Positions 1 through 5,278 of a DNA stretch of 6,322 nucleotides are shown here, piece after piece. Every line of letters starts with the position of its first letter. Position 1 is the first letter of the stretch. A program made the translations under genes and the position numbers. Location: assembly GCA_025057245.1 (NCBI GenBank), contig JANWYC010000062.1, positions 1 to 6,322 on the forward strand, given 5' to 3'. The notes under the pieces were generated by a model that made no database searches, was not told the origin of the DNA, and saw nothing but the letters and a program-made list of their open reading frames with translations. Source of the stretch: Aquificaceae bacterium (GTDB taxonomy: Bacteria > Aquificota > Aquificia > Aquificales > Aquificaceae).

Positions 1-767
1 ATTATACGCTCAAGCAAAGCTTCTGGCTTTTGTGTAGGGTAGCCGAGACGCTCTTTTGCTTGAGAGTTTATAGGTGGTATGTGCCACCAATCTTCTGGGA
101 TTTTACCCTCAGGGTGTGGTGAGTAGGATTTCGCACTCTCTCCATGCTTTCCCCACGCCCACTTACTCTTTCTCTTTGATGGGTCAAGGCGGTAAGGAAT
201 TCTCACCGCATCGCCGTAGAATTTGTATTCGTCTGACTTTGAGTAAAAAAGTATGATGTCGTGCTTTTTTGCAAAGTATTTGCTACTCTTACCACCGCCA
301 GTATAACACCACACGATTTCGTTTCTAAAATTCTTATGTCCGAACACCGCATCCATAAGCACTTTTAAATAGTGGCTTGCGGTAGGGTCGCAGTGCAAGT
401 ATATACTTCCAGTAGGCTTTAGAACCCTCTTTAGCTCCAAAAGCCTTATGCACATCATCGTCAAGTAAGTCAGCATGTCGTTGCGCCTGAGAAACTCCCT
501 AAAGGCACGCATTATGTCCACCACCTGAGATGGTGCGGTCTCCATAATTTCCTGATAAGCCCTTTCTGTCTCCTCCGTCCAGTGCCAAGTGTCTTCAAAA
601 GCCACTATCTGAGCCTGAGAAGGTTCTCCAGTCGGTTCTTTAAAAAGCACGTTGTAATCCGCCTTTGAATTAAAAGGTGGGTCAAGGTATATAAGGTCTA
701 CAGATTCATCGTCAATGTATTTTCTCAAAACCTCAAGATTATCCCCGTAGTAGAGTAAGTTTTCCAT
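1..767 (-). CDS. Site-specific DNA methyltransferase, adenine-type, N-terminal part (cut by left edge)
   Basis: This is a 255-codon open frame from ATG at 767 that is still open at position 3. Visible residues: an opening MENLLYYGDNLEVLRKYI, catalytic motif IV DPPF at residues 29-32 inside DLIYLDPPFNS, a variable middle region, and YPTQKPEALLERI at about 243-255. The order is motif IV first, with TQKPE leading towards the SAM-binding FxGxGT motif, which would lie just off the edge. This matches the beta-class N6-adenine (or N4-cytosine) methyltransferases of the N6_N4_Mtase family. It should methylate DNA using SAM; the target sequence cannot be read from the protein. I chose the start because the family N-terminus begins here. 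An in-frame ATG at 836 would add 23 unrelated residues. No Shine-Dalgarno precedes either start. Any restriction partner would lie outside the window to the left. Confidence 0.88.
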   Translation of the reverse strand, partial: MENLLYYGDNLEVLRKYIDDESVDLIYLDPPFNSKADYNVLFKEPTGEPSQAQIVAFEDTWHWTEETERAYQEIMETAPSQVVDIMRAFREFLRRNDMLTYLTMMCIRLLELKRVLKPTGSIYLHCDPTASHYLKVLMDAVFGHKNFRNEIVWCYTGGGKSSKYFAKKHDIILFYSKSDEYKFYGDAVRIPYRLDPSKRKSKWAWGKHGESAKSYSPHPEGKIPEDWWHIPPINSQAKERLGYPTQKPEALLERI

Positions 768-775
768 TGAAGAAT

Positions 776-781
776 ATTTTA
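776..781 (-). promoter_or_regulatory. Candidate -10 box for the methyltransferase gene
   Basis: On the minus strand TAAAAT (5 of 6 to TATAAT) lies 8 nt before the ATG at 767, and there is no Shine-Dalgarno between them. No convincing -35 sits 17 nt upstream. Two TTGAC-type hexamers occur nearby (TTGACC and TTGACA), but at the wrong distance for this -10. If the box is used, the mRNA would start at or within a few bases of the start codon. Confidence 0.35.
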
Positions 782-873
782 CACAGATGTCAAACCCGTA
801 AAAGCCTACGGTCAACAAACTAATAAAACACTTCATAATTTAATGGCTAATGTTTTGTCCAAAAACGTTTTCT

Positions 874-894
874 AATGCTTGATATTCAGGCATT
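874..894 (+). other. Stable 9-bp hairpin with a 3-nt loop
   Basis: The arms AATGCTTGA and TCAGGCATT enclose loop TAT. All positions pair on the plus-strand RNA, one as G.U; on the minus-strand RNA the same position is a C/A mismatch. No T-tract follows, so it is not a classic terminator. Its role is unknown. Confidence 0.4.
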
Positions 895-1144
895 CCAAAA
901 TTTGAGATTGTATCTATAGGAAGTCATAAAACTCTTGTAAGTCAAAGACAAGAAACCTCTCAGACGGTTAGATATTGAATAAGGCGACTATCAACAAATG
1001 TTACTCGCATAATTTGAAGTAGTTGGCGTTCAACGTTGCAAAGTGTGAAAAGCTAAGCCCAAGCTCCTAAGTGGTTGAGCGTAAGGCATCTGAGAGTATA
1101 TGCGGTGTTAATCCCTATTCCTTGCAAACATTCTCAAACACCAG

Positions 1145-1174
1145 TTGATATCTTGGCAGTTGTTATAAGATAAT
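1145..1174 (+). promoter_or_regulatory. Candidate bioA promoter
   Basis: TTGATA at 1145-1150 is followed after 18 nt by GATAAT at 1169-1174, within an AT-rich stretch that also contains TATAAG at 1164-1169. The -10 candidate ends 9 nt before the ATG and no Shine-Dalgarno intervenes, which would give a leaderless or very short-leader mRNA. The exact -10 is ambiguous because of the AT-rich context. Confidence 0.35.
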
Positions 1175-1183
1175 AATAAGCCC

Positions 1184-2524
1184 ATGGTGGACCCTGTTAC
1201 TCTCGAAAAGTGGGACAAGGAATACTTCTGGCATCCGTTTACTCAGATGAAAGTTTACAGAGAGGAGGAGAACCTGATATTTGAAAGAGGCGAGGGTGTT
1301 TACATCTACGATGTAAAGGGAAGAAAGTTTATAGATGCCATATCTTCCCTTTGGTGTAACGTTCACGGACACAACCATCCAGAGCTTAACAGAGCCTTGA
1401 TTCAGCAACTTGAAAAGGTAGCTCACACTACTACCTTAGGGAGCTCCAACGTGCCAGCAATACTCTTAGCAAAAAAGCTGGTGGAAATATCCCCTAAAGG
1501 TCTTCAGAAGGTTTTTTACTCAGAGGACGGCGCAGAGGCTATGGAAATAGCCTTAAAACTTGCCTATCAATACTGGAAGAACAAAGGAGAGAATAGGAAA
1601 GTGTTCGTAACCCTTTCGGAAGCCTACCACGGAGACACTTTGGGTGCGGTTAGCGTAGGCGGTATAAACTTGTTTCACGGCACTTACAAAGACCTTCTGT
1701 TTGAGACCATAAAGCTACCTTCTCCTTATCTTTTCTGTAAAGAGAAGTATGGCAAGCCCTGTGATGAGTGCAAAGAAGAGCTACTTTTCATGCTCGAGAG
1801 TGTCCTTCAGAGTAGAGAAGATGTAGTGGCGGTGAGCCTTGAGGCTGGCATACAAGCAGCCGCAGGCATGCTACCCTTTCCCAAAGGGTTTTTAAAGGGT
1901 GTGAGAGAGCTCACAGAAAAATACAACACGCTGATGATAGTGGACGAGGTGGCTACTGGGTTTGGAAGGACTGGCACCATGTTTTACTGCGAACAAGAAG
2001 GTGTGAGCCCAGATTTCATGTGTCTTGGTAAAGGCATTACCGGTGGCTACCTTCCACTTGCGGCTACTCTTACCACTGACCGGGTGTTTGATGCATTTCT
2101 CGGAGAATTTGGAGAGTTAAAGCACTTCTACCATGGACATACATACACTGGCAACAACCTTGCCTGCGCAGTAGCCCTTGCTAACTTAGAGGTATTTGAA
2201 AAGGAGAAAACCTTACAAAACCTTCAACCTAAAATAAAACATCTCACCCAAAGGCTTGAAGAGTTCTGGGAGCTACCAAAGGTAGGAGATGTTAGACAGC
2301 TCGGTTTTATGGCGGGCATTGAGCTTGTAAAGGATAGGGAGAAGGGAGAGAAGTTTCCTTACGGTGAAAGAACAGGTTTTAAAGTGGCTTACAAGTGCAG
2401 AGAAAAGGGCGTTTTTCTCAGACCGTTAGGTGATGTAATGGTGCTTATGATGCCACTTGTAATAAGCATAAAAGACATGGACCGTGTGCTGGATGCTTTA
2501 AAGTTTTCCATATCTCAGCTCTAA
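1184..2524 (+). CDS. bioA: Adenosylmethionine (or lysine)-8-amino-7-oxononanoate aminotransferase, DAPA synthase
   Basis: This 446-residue class-III PLP aminotransferase makes 7,8-diaminopelargonate from 8-amino-7-oxononanoate, the antepenultimate step of biotin synthesis, in the cytoplasm. Visible residues: HPFTQM at 17-22, SSLWCNVHGHNHP at 54-66, YSEDGAEA at 112-119, YHGD at 148-151, cofactor Asp254 in VDEVATGFGRTG, Schiff-base Lys283 in LGKGITGGYLPL, HGHTYTGN at 317-324, and substrate-binding Arg413 in LRPLGD. Length is normal for the family. Many segments resemble the Bacillus subtilis enzyme, reported to use lysine as amino donor rather than the SAM used by E. coli BioA. In particular, Phe19 stands where the E. 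coli enzyme has Tyr17. The ATG follows an in-frame stop closely (1166-1168), so little extension is possible; GTG at 1187 is an alternative. There is no Shine-Dalgarno. Its TAA overlaps the stop codon of the convergent ygfZ-like gene. No other biotin gene is visible. Confidence 0.95.
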   Translation: MVDPVTLEKWDKEYFWHPFTQMKVYREEENLIFERGEGVYIYDVKGRKFIDAISSLWCNVHGHNHPELNRALIQQLEKVAHTTTLGSSNVPAILLAKKLVEISPKGLQKVFYSEDGAEAMEIALKLAYQYWKNKGENRKVFVTLSEAYHGDTLGAVSVGGINLFHGTYKDLLFETIKLPSPYLFCKEKYGKPCDECKEELLFMLESVLQSREDVVAVSLEAGIQAAAGMLPFPKGFLKGVRELTEKYNTLMIVDEVATGFGRTGTMFYCEQEGVSPDFMCLGKGITGGYLPLAATLTTDRVFDAFLGEFGELKHFYHGHTYTGNNLACAVALANLEVFEKEKTLQNLQPKIKHLTQRLEEFWELPKVGDVRQLGFMAGIELVKDREKGEKFPYGERTGFKVAYKCREKGVFLRPLGDVMVLMMPLVISIKDMDRVLDALKFSISQL

Positions 2525-2537
2525 GGTTCACAGAGCT
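2517..2537. terminator. Weak hairpin across the two convergent stop codons
   Basis: AGCTCT at 2517-2522 pairs with AGAGCT at 2532-2537 around a 9-nt loop, spanning the stop codons of both bioA and the ygfZ-like gene. Neither direction has a T-tract after the stem, so intrinsic termination would be poor. It is the only hairpin candidate noted at this junction. Confidence 0.2.
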
Positions 2538-3402
2538 TAATCAATCTTATAGCCTTCCCCTGCTCGGTCTTGAGGTTGTCTTCCGCTTTAGCCCTTAAAA
2601 TATACCCAAGAGCTATAGGTCTCAGGGAACTCACAGAAGTTATAACACCAACATCTTTACCATCCGCTTTAATCTTCTCTCCTTCAGAAAGCCCATCACC
2701 TTCAAAAAGGGCAAGAGAACGTGGAAGCCTGCCTCTGTAGTGAACTCTTGCTATGGCTTCTTGACCTACATAACAACCTTTATTAAGGTTTATAGCATAC
2801 CTTAGAACGCAAGACTCTAAAGGAGAAAAACCTTCCCTTAGCTCTTTCCCCAGCTTAGGCACAAGCCTTTCTATACGAAGGTCTTCAAAAACCTCTTCAG
2901 AAATCTCGTCTTCCTTCTGCACTGACACTCCCGCACCTATTATATCGTAGCCTTCATCTTTCAACCGCACAGAGTTGCGAGCTACGATGCTACCATCCTT
3001 ACTAAAAACCTCGCCTTCTTTTAGTTCTACTCCAAATTGAGACTTTATAAACTCTCCCGCTCCCTCTCCAAACAGGAAAACATGGTCATACCCTAACACC
3101 TCAAAGCAAACTTTCAAGGAAAGCTTTATCTTGTTAAACTCTTCCACAACATGTTTTCCATCAAGGGATGTATCCAGAATGTATTCGTCTCCCAGCTTGT
3201 ACACAAAAAAATCACCAACAGGAAAGCCGTTCTGCTTTAACCAGAGGCTGTAGACTACTGTGTGGTCCTTCATGTTTTTTATGTCATTGGTAAAAAGGCT
3301 ATGTAGGAAGGCGGTATGTTCCTCCGTAATACCCTTTGATAGTAGCTTACCAGTTTTGCCATAGACCTTTATCTTTGACCTTTCTAATTTTATCCACTTC
3401 AT
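2521..3402 (-). CDS. ygfZ: YgfZ/GcvT-type folate-binding protein
   Basis: This 293-residue protein belongs to the family of aminomethyltransferase-like proteins (COG0354) that bind tetrahydrofolate and support assembly or repair of iron-sulfur clusters. Visible features: an N-terminal segment with HSLFTNDIKNM at 34-44, equivalent to the LxTND motif of GcvT folds; a middle adaptor region; PLESCVLRYAINLNKGCYVGQE at about 194-215, containing the diagnostic KGCYxGQE signature with Cys210; and a C-terminal barrel-like part with RPIALGYI at 261-268. No signal peptide is seen, so it is cytoplasmic. Family function is known mainly from E. coli YgfZ, so transfer to this organism is inference. Translation starts at the ATG at 3402, 10 nt after a perfect TATAAT and without a Shine-Dalgarno. 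The TAG stop shares bases with the convergent bioA stop. It is separated from the upstream minus-strand operon by about 330 nt and has its own promoter candidate. Confidence 0.85.
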   Translation of the reverse strand: MKWIKLERSKIKVYGKTGKLLSKGITEEHTAFLHSLFTNDIKNMKDHTVVYSLWLKQNGFPVGDFFVYKLGDEYILDTSLDGKHVVEEFNKIKLSLKVCFEVLGYDHVFLFGEGAGEFIKSQFGVELKEGEVFSKDGSIVARNSVRLKDEGYDIIGAGVSVQKEDEISEEVFEDLRIERLVPKLGKELREGFSPLESCVLRYAINLNKGCYVGQEAIARVHYRGRLPRSLALFEGDGLSEGEKIKADGKDVGVITSVSSLRPIALGYILRAKAEDNLKTEQGKAIRLIKLCEP

Positions 3403-3412
3403 GGTATATAGA

Positions 3413-3418
3413 ATTATA
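3413..3418 (-). promoter_or_regulatory. -10 box for the ygfZ-like gene
   Basis: A perfect TATAAT on the minus strand ends 10 nt before the ATG. A weak -35 candidate, CTCACA (4 of 6), lies 18 nt upstream and overlaps the GTGAG/CTCAC inverted repeat at 3438-3454. No Shine-Dalgarno lies between box and start, so the transcript would be nearly leaderless. Confidence 0.5.
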
Positions 3419-3565
3419 GTTCTACGACATGCCTTGTGTGAGAAATTGCCTCACTTGTTTACGCTCGCACTGTGTTTTTAAACTTGCCTTAAATCTAATC
3501 CGCAGTGAGTAGCTTTGTTGAAGACGACAGTCGCTAAAAAGCCTAATATTCAAACATGTGAGAGC

Positions 3566-3605
3566 TTGTCGTAATAACGTAGGAAGCCATAGTCTTATTA
3601 GACAA
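3566..3605. other. 11-bp hairpin with a single bulged G
   Basis: On the plus strand TTGTC-G-TAATAA at 3566-3577 pairs fully with TTATTAGACAA at 3595-3605 except for the bulged G at 3571. The 17-nt loop can itself fold: TAGG at 3580-3583 with CC(A)TA at 3587-3591. CAAACATG flanks it on the left (3551-3558) and overlaps its right edge (3603-3610). No T-tract follows on either strand, so it is not an ordinary terminator. It could be part of a structured RNA or a protein-binding palindrome. Confidence 0.45.
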
Positions 3606-3675
3606 ACATGCAAGCTTCTGGAGACGTCATACATGTGATGAACGCAGTGATTATCTCTAATACACTCATTAAATC

Positions 3676-3721
3676 GCTCGCTGAAGCATGCTTAACCTTC
3701 AAAGATGTCAGCGAGCCTTTT
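3676..3721. terminator. Terminator-like hairpin downstream of the envelope operon
   Basis: GCTCGCTGA at 3676-3684 and TCAGCGAGC at 3708-3716 are perfect 9-bp complements around a 23-nt loop that contains the palindrome AAGCATGCTT. Read on the minus strand, the stem begins 15 nt after the stop codon of the last envelope gene, the expected place for an operon terminator, but only GATTTAAT follows. Read on the plus strand it is followed by CTTTTATT, a better T-tract. It may work in both directions. Confidence 0.5.
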
Positions 3722-3731
3722 ATTAAGTTAG

Positions 3732-4202
3732 CTATCTAACAAAAATATTGCCTTGAATATCAACAATCTTTCGTATTTTCCCATCTTTTAAGTAGAAAAG
3801 TGCTTCCCCCTTCTCTGAAGCTTTAAGCGTTTTTTTAAGATCTTCATCTTGTATGCTCTCATCCACCTTAAGATTGTATTTGACCCTGTATGCCTTAAGA
3901 TTTTTCTTATCTTTTGTGAGAAAATCATCATACTCTACAGAGGTAAGGACAAGATTAGGGAAAATAAGCTTAGTTACATCTGGAGGAAAGTCATTAAGCA
4001 GGTGTTCCATAAGCTGTTTAGCCTCCGAGTCTGTTAAACCTATAACCTTGTTATACTCGCCCTTGTTAAGGTGAGCGAAGAACTCCTGTATGACAACTTT
4101 ATCATCTTTCTCCTTTCTTACATCACAAGAAACCAAACCCACGAGTAAGTAAACAAAAACCAGGGGGAACAACCCCCCTCCTCTGAGAAGTTTTAAAGCC
4201 AT
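3732..4202 (-). CDS. Small lipoprotein, NTF2/DUF4878-like
   Basis: This is a 156-residue exported protein of unknown role. The N-terminus is a lipoprotein signal: MALKLLRGGG, a hydrophobic core, and lipobox LVSC with Cys26 as the lipidated residue. The mature part has a helix-rich start (VIQEFFAHLNKGEYNKVIGL at about 37-56) and ends with strands such as AYRVKYNLKV and ALFYLKDGKIRKIVDIQG. This helix-then-sheet pattern resembles NTF2-like or DUF4878 lipoproteins, which is inference. I prefer ATG 4202, preceded at 6 nt by GGGA, over the in-frame GTG at 4214 that has no ribosome site; the GTG would add four residues. The ATG lies 15 nt after the CsgG-like stop, so the two are surely cotranscribed. 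The codons for the signal peptide contain a G/C hairpin followed by a T-rich run (separate entry). Confidence 0.75.
   Translation of the reverse strand: MALKLLRGGGLFPLVFVYLLVGLVSCDVRKEKDDKVVIQEFFAHLNKGEYNKVIGLTDSEAKQLMEHLLNDFPPDVTKLIFPNLVLTSVEYDDFLTKDKKNLKAYRVKYNLKVDESIQDEDLKKTLKASEKGEALFYLKDGKIRKIVDIQGNIFVR
4151..4178 (-). promoter_or_regulatory. Terminator-like hairpin inside the lipoprotein signal-peptide codons
   Basis: On the coding (minus) strand six G are followed by TTGTT and five C, giving a pure G/C 5-bp stem with a 5-nt loop, then TGG and TTTTTGTTT. This is the shape of a weak intrinsic terminator or attenuator within the first third of the gene. The same purine run, AGGAGG, also resembles a ribosome site just before an in-frame TTG at 4172. 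Codon constraint (Gly-Gly-Gly then Leu-Phe-Pro) could explain it without any function. Confidence 0.35.
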
Positions 4203-4217
4203 TGCGAATCCCACGTA

Positions 4218-5252
4218 TTATTTGGTTAGCTTCTCTACCTTTCTAAGCAATCCCACGTTCACTCTGGTTTTAACTGCGTGTCTAACAAGCACGTTCTGAG
4301 CTTTTTCTTCGGGTATTATGCATATAGACCTATCTGTGGCGAGATTGTTTTCCACCACGGTGCATTCAGATACCACATATTCCCTAAGTATATCACCGCC
4401 CTTTACGGGGTCTCTTTCTACTTTGAACTCTATGATATCCACCTTCTCACCAGCTTTCAGACCATCGCCACTTCCAAGAGTTATAAAGGCTATCCTCTTC
4501 TTAGCTTCTTTATTGTGTGTCATCGTCTTGTAAACATATCCGTAAGTAGGGAACAGTGCCAGAAAGTCTTCCCTCATGTCATCCGCCGCACTGGCTACCG
4601 CACGGCTAAGCAAACCACATACATCCTGCACTCTACAATCACCAGAGAACCTTACTTCTCTGTTGTTTGTTTTTGTGGCCTTAGGAGTCATAGCTTTAAG
4701 CACTGTGCCGGCAGGAAAGGTTAGAACCCTTACTGTAAGGGATGCGGTTCCGGTCTCTGTGCAGGTAGGAGGTGTTACTATCGATCTGCCTTGCCTATCT
4801 GTATACTGTCTTGCTTCTGTAAAGTTGGCACTGGTGTTAACCGATGCTATTGAACCTACAATAACATAGTCTATACCGCTTCCAAGCCTTGAAAGTTGGG
4901 CTATGTCAATATCCCCACCAATACCCACCGAGAACTTAGCTTCTTGCATAAGTGCGTTGAGCTGTCCTCTTTCTAAAACCTCGGTAGTGCCTACTTTTAC
5001 AAGGGTGTTGATTGTGTTTTCTTGGGCGCTTGCGTCAAGATTACACCTTTTAGCAACATCCTGAGCGGTGCCGAAGGGCAGAACTGCTACTCTTGGTTTC
5101 TTCTTGTTGACCACGTAATCTGGGAGCTTGTGTTGAGCGGTTTTTGAATCCAGCTCCTTCTCTCCGTATTCAGAGAGATTAACTTTGGGGGCGCAGGCAA
5201 ACAACGCAGAGCATGATAGTAGTAGAGCTAAGTTAAGTCTTCCTCTCCTCAT
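4218..5252 (-). CDS. CsgG/TolB-like outer-membrane lipoprotein
   Basis: This is a 344-residue predicted lipoprotein; the signal peptide MRRGRLNLALLLSCSALFAC ends in lipobox LFAC with Cys20. A CsgG-family domain follows: KKPRVAVLPFGT at about 51-62, TTEVLERGQLNALMQEAKFS at about 89-108, and GIDYVIVGSIASVN at about 126-139, the conserved vaVLpF, veR..l..l..E and dyvi.Gsi blocks. After that comes a strand-rich region with VRVLTFPAGTVLKA and then RIAFITLGSGDGLKAGEKVDII, which resembles the C-terminal domain of FlgT-like proteins. CsgG itself forms a nonameric secretion pore, but this protein is longer and no curli subunit is seen, so pore function is unproven. Six cysteines besides the lipidated one and one in the signal peptide could form three disulfides. 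I chose ATG 5252, 8 nt after AGGAGG; the in-frame GTG at 5261 overlaps that site. It lies between the LPP20-like gene (26 nt) and the small lipoprotein gene. Confidence 0.85.
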   Translation of the reverse strand: MRRGRLNLALLLSCSALFACAPKVNLSEYGEKELDSKTAQHKLPDYVVNKKKPRVAVLPFGTAQDVAKRCNLDASAQENTINTLVKVGTTEVLERGQLNALMQEAKFSVGIGGDIDIAQLSRLGSGIDYVIVGSIASVNTSANFTEARQYTDRQGRSIVTPPTCTETGTASLTVRVLTFPAGTVLKAMTPKATKTNNREVRFSGDCRVQDVCGLLSRAVASAADDMREDFLALFPTYGYVYKTMTHNKEAKKRIAFITLGSGDGLKAGEKVDIIEFKVERDPVKGGDILREYVVSECTVVENNLATDRSICIIPEEKAQNVLVRHAVKTRVNVGLLRKVEKLTK

Positions 5253-5260
5253 TCTATCCA

Positions 5261-5266
5261 CCTCCT
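5261..5266 (-). promoter_or_regulatory. Ribosome binding site of the CsgG-like gene
   Basis: Perfect AGGAGG on the minus strand, 8 nt before ATG 5252. It overlaps the alternative GTG at 5261 by one base, which argues against that GTG as the start. Confidence 0.8.
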
Positions 5267-5278
5267 CTAGATTATTAG

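Larger units (their letters stand above)
768..1183. other. Gene-free stretch of 416 nt with hairpins (function unknown)
   Basis: No convincing ORF, tRNA or named RNA family is seen here. Possible structures on the plus strand: CCGTA/TACGG at 796-811; AAAACGTTTT palindrome at 862-871; a 9-bp stem with TAT loop at 874-894, containing one G.T pair; TCTTGT/ACAAGA at 933-953 with a 9-nt loop; CTCTCAGA at 957-964 facing TCTGAGAG at 1089-1096; and palindrome CAACGTTG at 1031-1038. The 8-bp long-range pairing alone could be chance. A weak plus-strand promoter candidate (TTGAGA, 17 nt, CATAAA) lies at 902-930. The stretch lies between divergent genes, so it must hold promoters for both. It is longer than promoters need. 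Confidence 0.5.
3403..3731. other. Gene-free stretch of 329 nt with structured elements
   Basis: Only a 70-codon minus-strand frame (3422-3634) is open here; it has unremarkable composition and no start signal, so I do not call it. The stretch holds the ygfZ promoter, an inverted repeat GTGAG/CTCAC at 3438-3454, an 11-bp bulged hairpin at 3566-3605, an 8-nt direct repeat CAAACATG at 3551-3558 and 3603-3610, similar CGCAGTGA motifs near 3501 and 3644, and a 9-bp hairpin at 3676-3716. I do not recognise tmRNA, RNase P RNA, SRP RNA or a tRNA. A small structured RNA is possible but unproven. Confidence 0.45.

Noticed and set aside
74..256. 60-codon plus-strand ORF at the left edge
   Set aside because: It lies opposite the methyltransferase frame, which carries DPPF and TQKPE motifs in the expected order.
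796..811. IS200/IS605-type end hairpin (AAGCC next to CCGTA/TACGG)
   Set aside because: Only 5 bp, no transposase or TnpB gene nearby, and no matching second end found.
1106..1130. BirA-like operator upstream of bioA (TGTTAAT and GCAAACA half-sites)
   Set aside because: The second half matches poorly (5 of 7 to GTTWACA) and the gap is 11 nt, shorter than the roughly 14-16 nt typical of BirA sites.
1163..1174. BioR-like box TTATAAGATAA just before bioA
   Set aside because: It has one extra base relative to TTATMKATAA, lies in an AT-rich promoter, and BioR is known mainly from alphaproteobacteria.
1163..1426. 87-codon ORF antisense to the start of bioA
   Set aside because: Shadow of the strongly conserved bioA reading frame, with no start signal.
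3422..3634. 70-codon minus-strand ORF between the lipoprotein and ygfZ-like genes
   Set aside because: No ribosome site, no recognisable motif, rich in Leu/Arg/Cys in a way typical of random frames, and it spans an 11-bp hairpin.
3403..3731. tmRNA, RNase P RNA, SRP RNA or tRNA in the gene-free stretch
   Set aside because: None of their conserved segments (for example the T-arm GGTTCRA or RNase P GAGGAAAGTCC) could be found on either strand.
4278..4724. 148-codon plus-strand ORF opposite the CsgG-like gene
   Set aside because: Antisense shadow of a gene with clear family motifs; composition shows no sign of a real protein.
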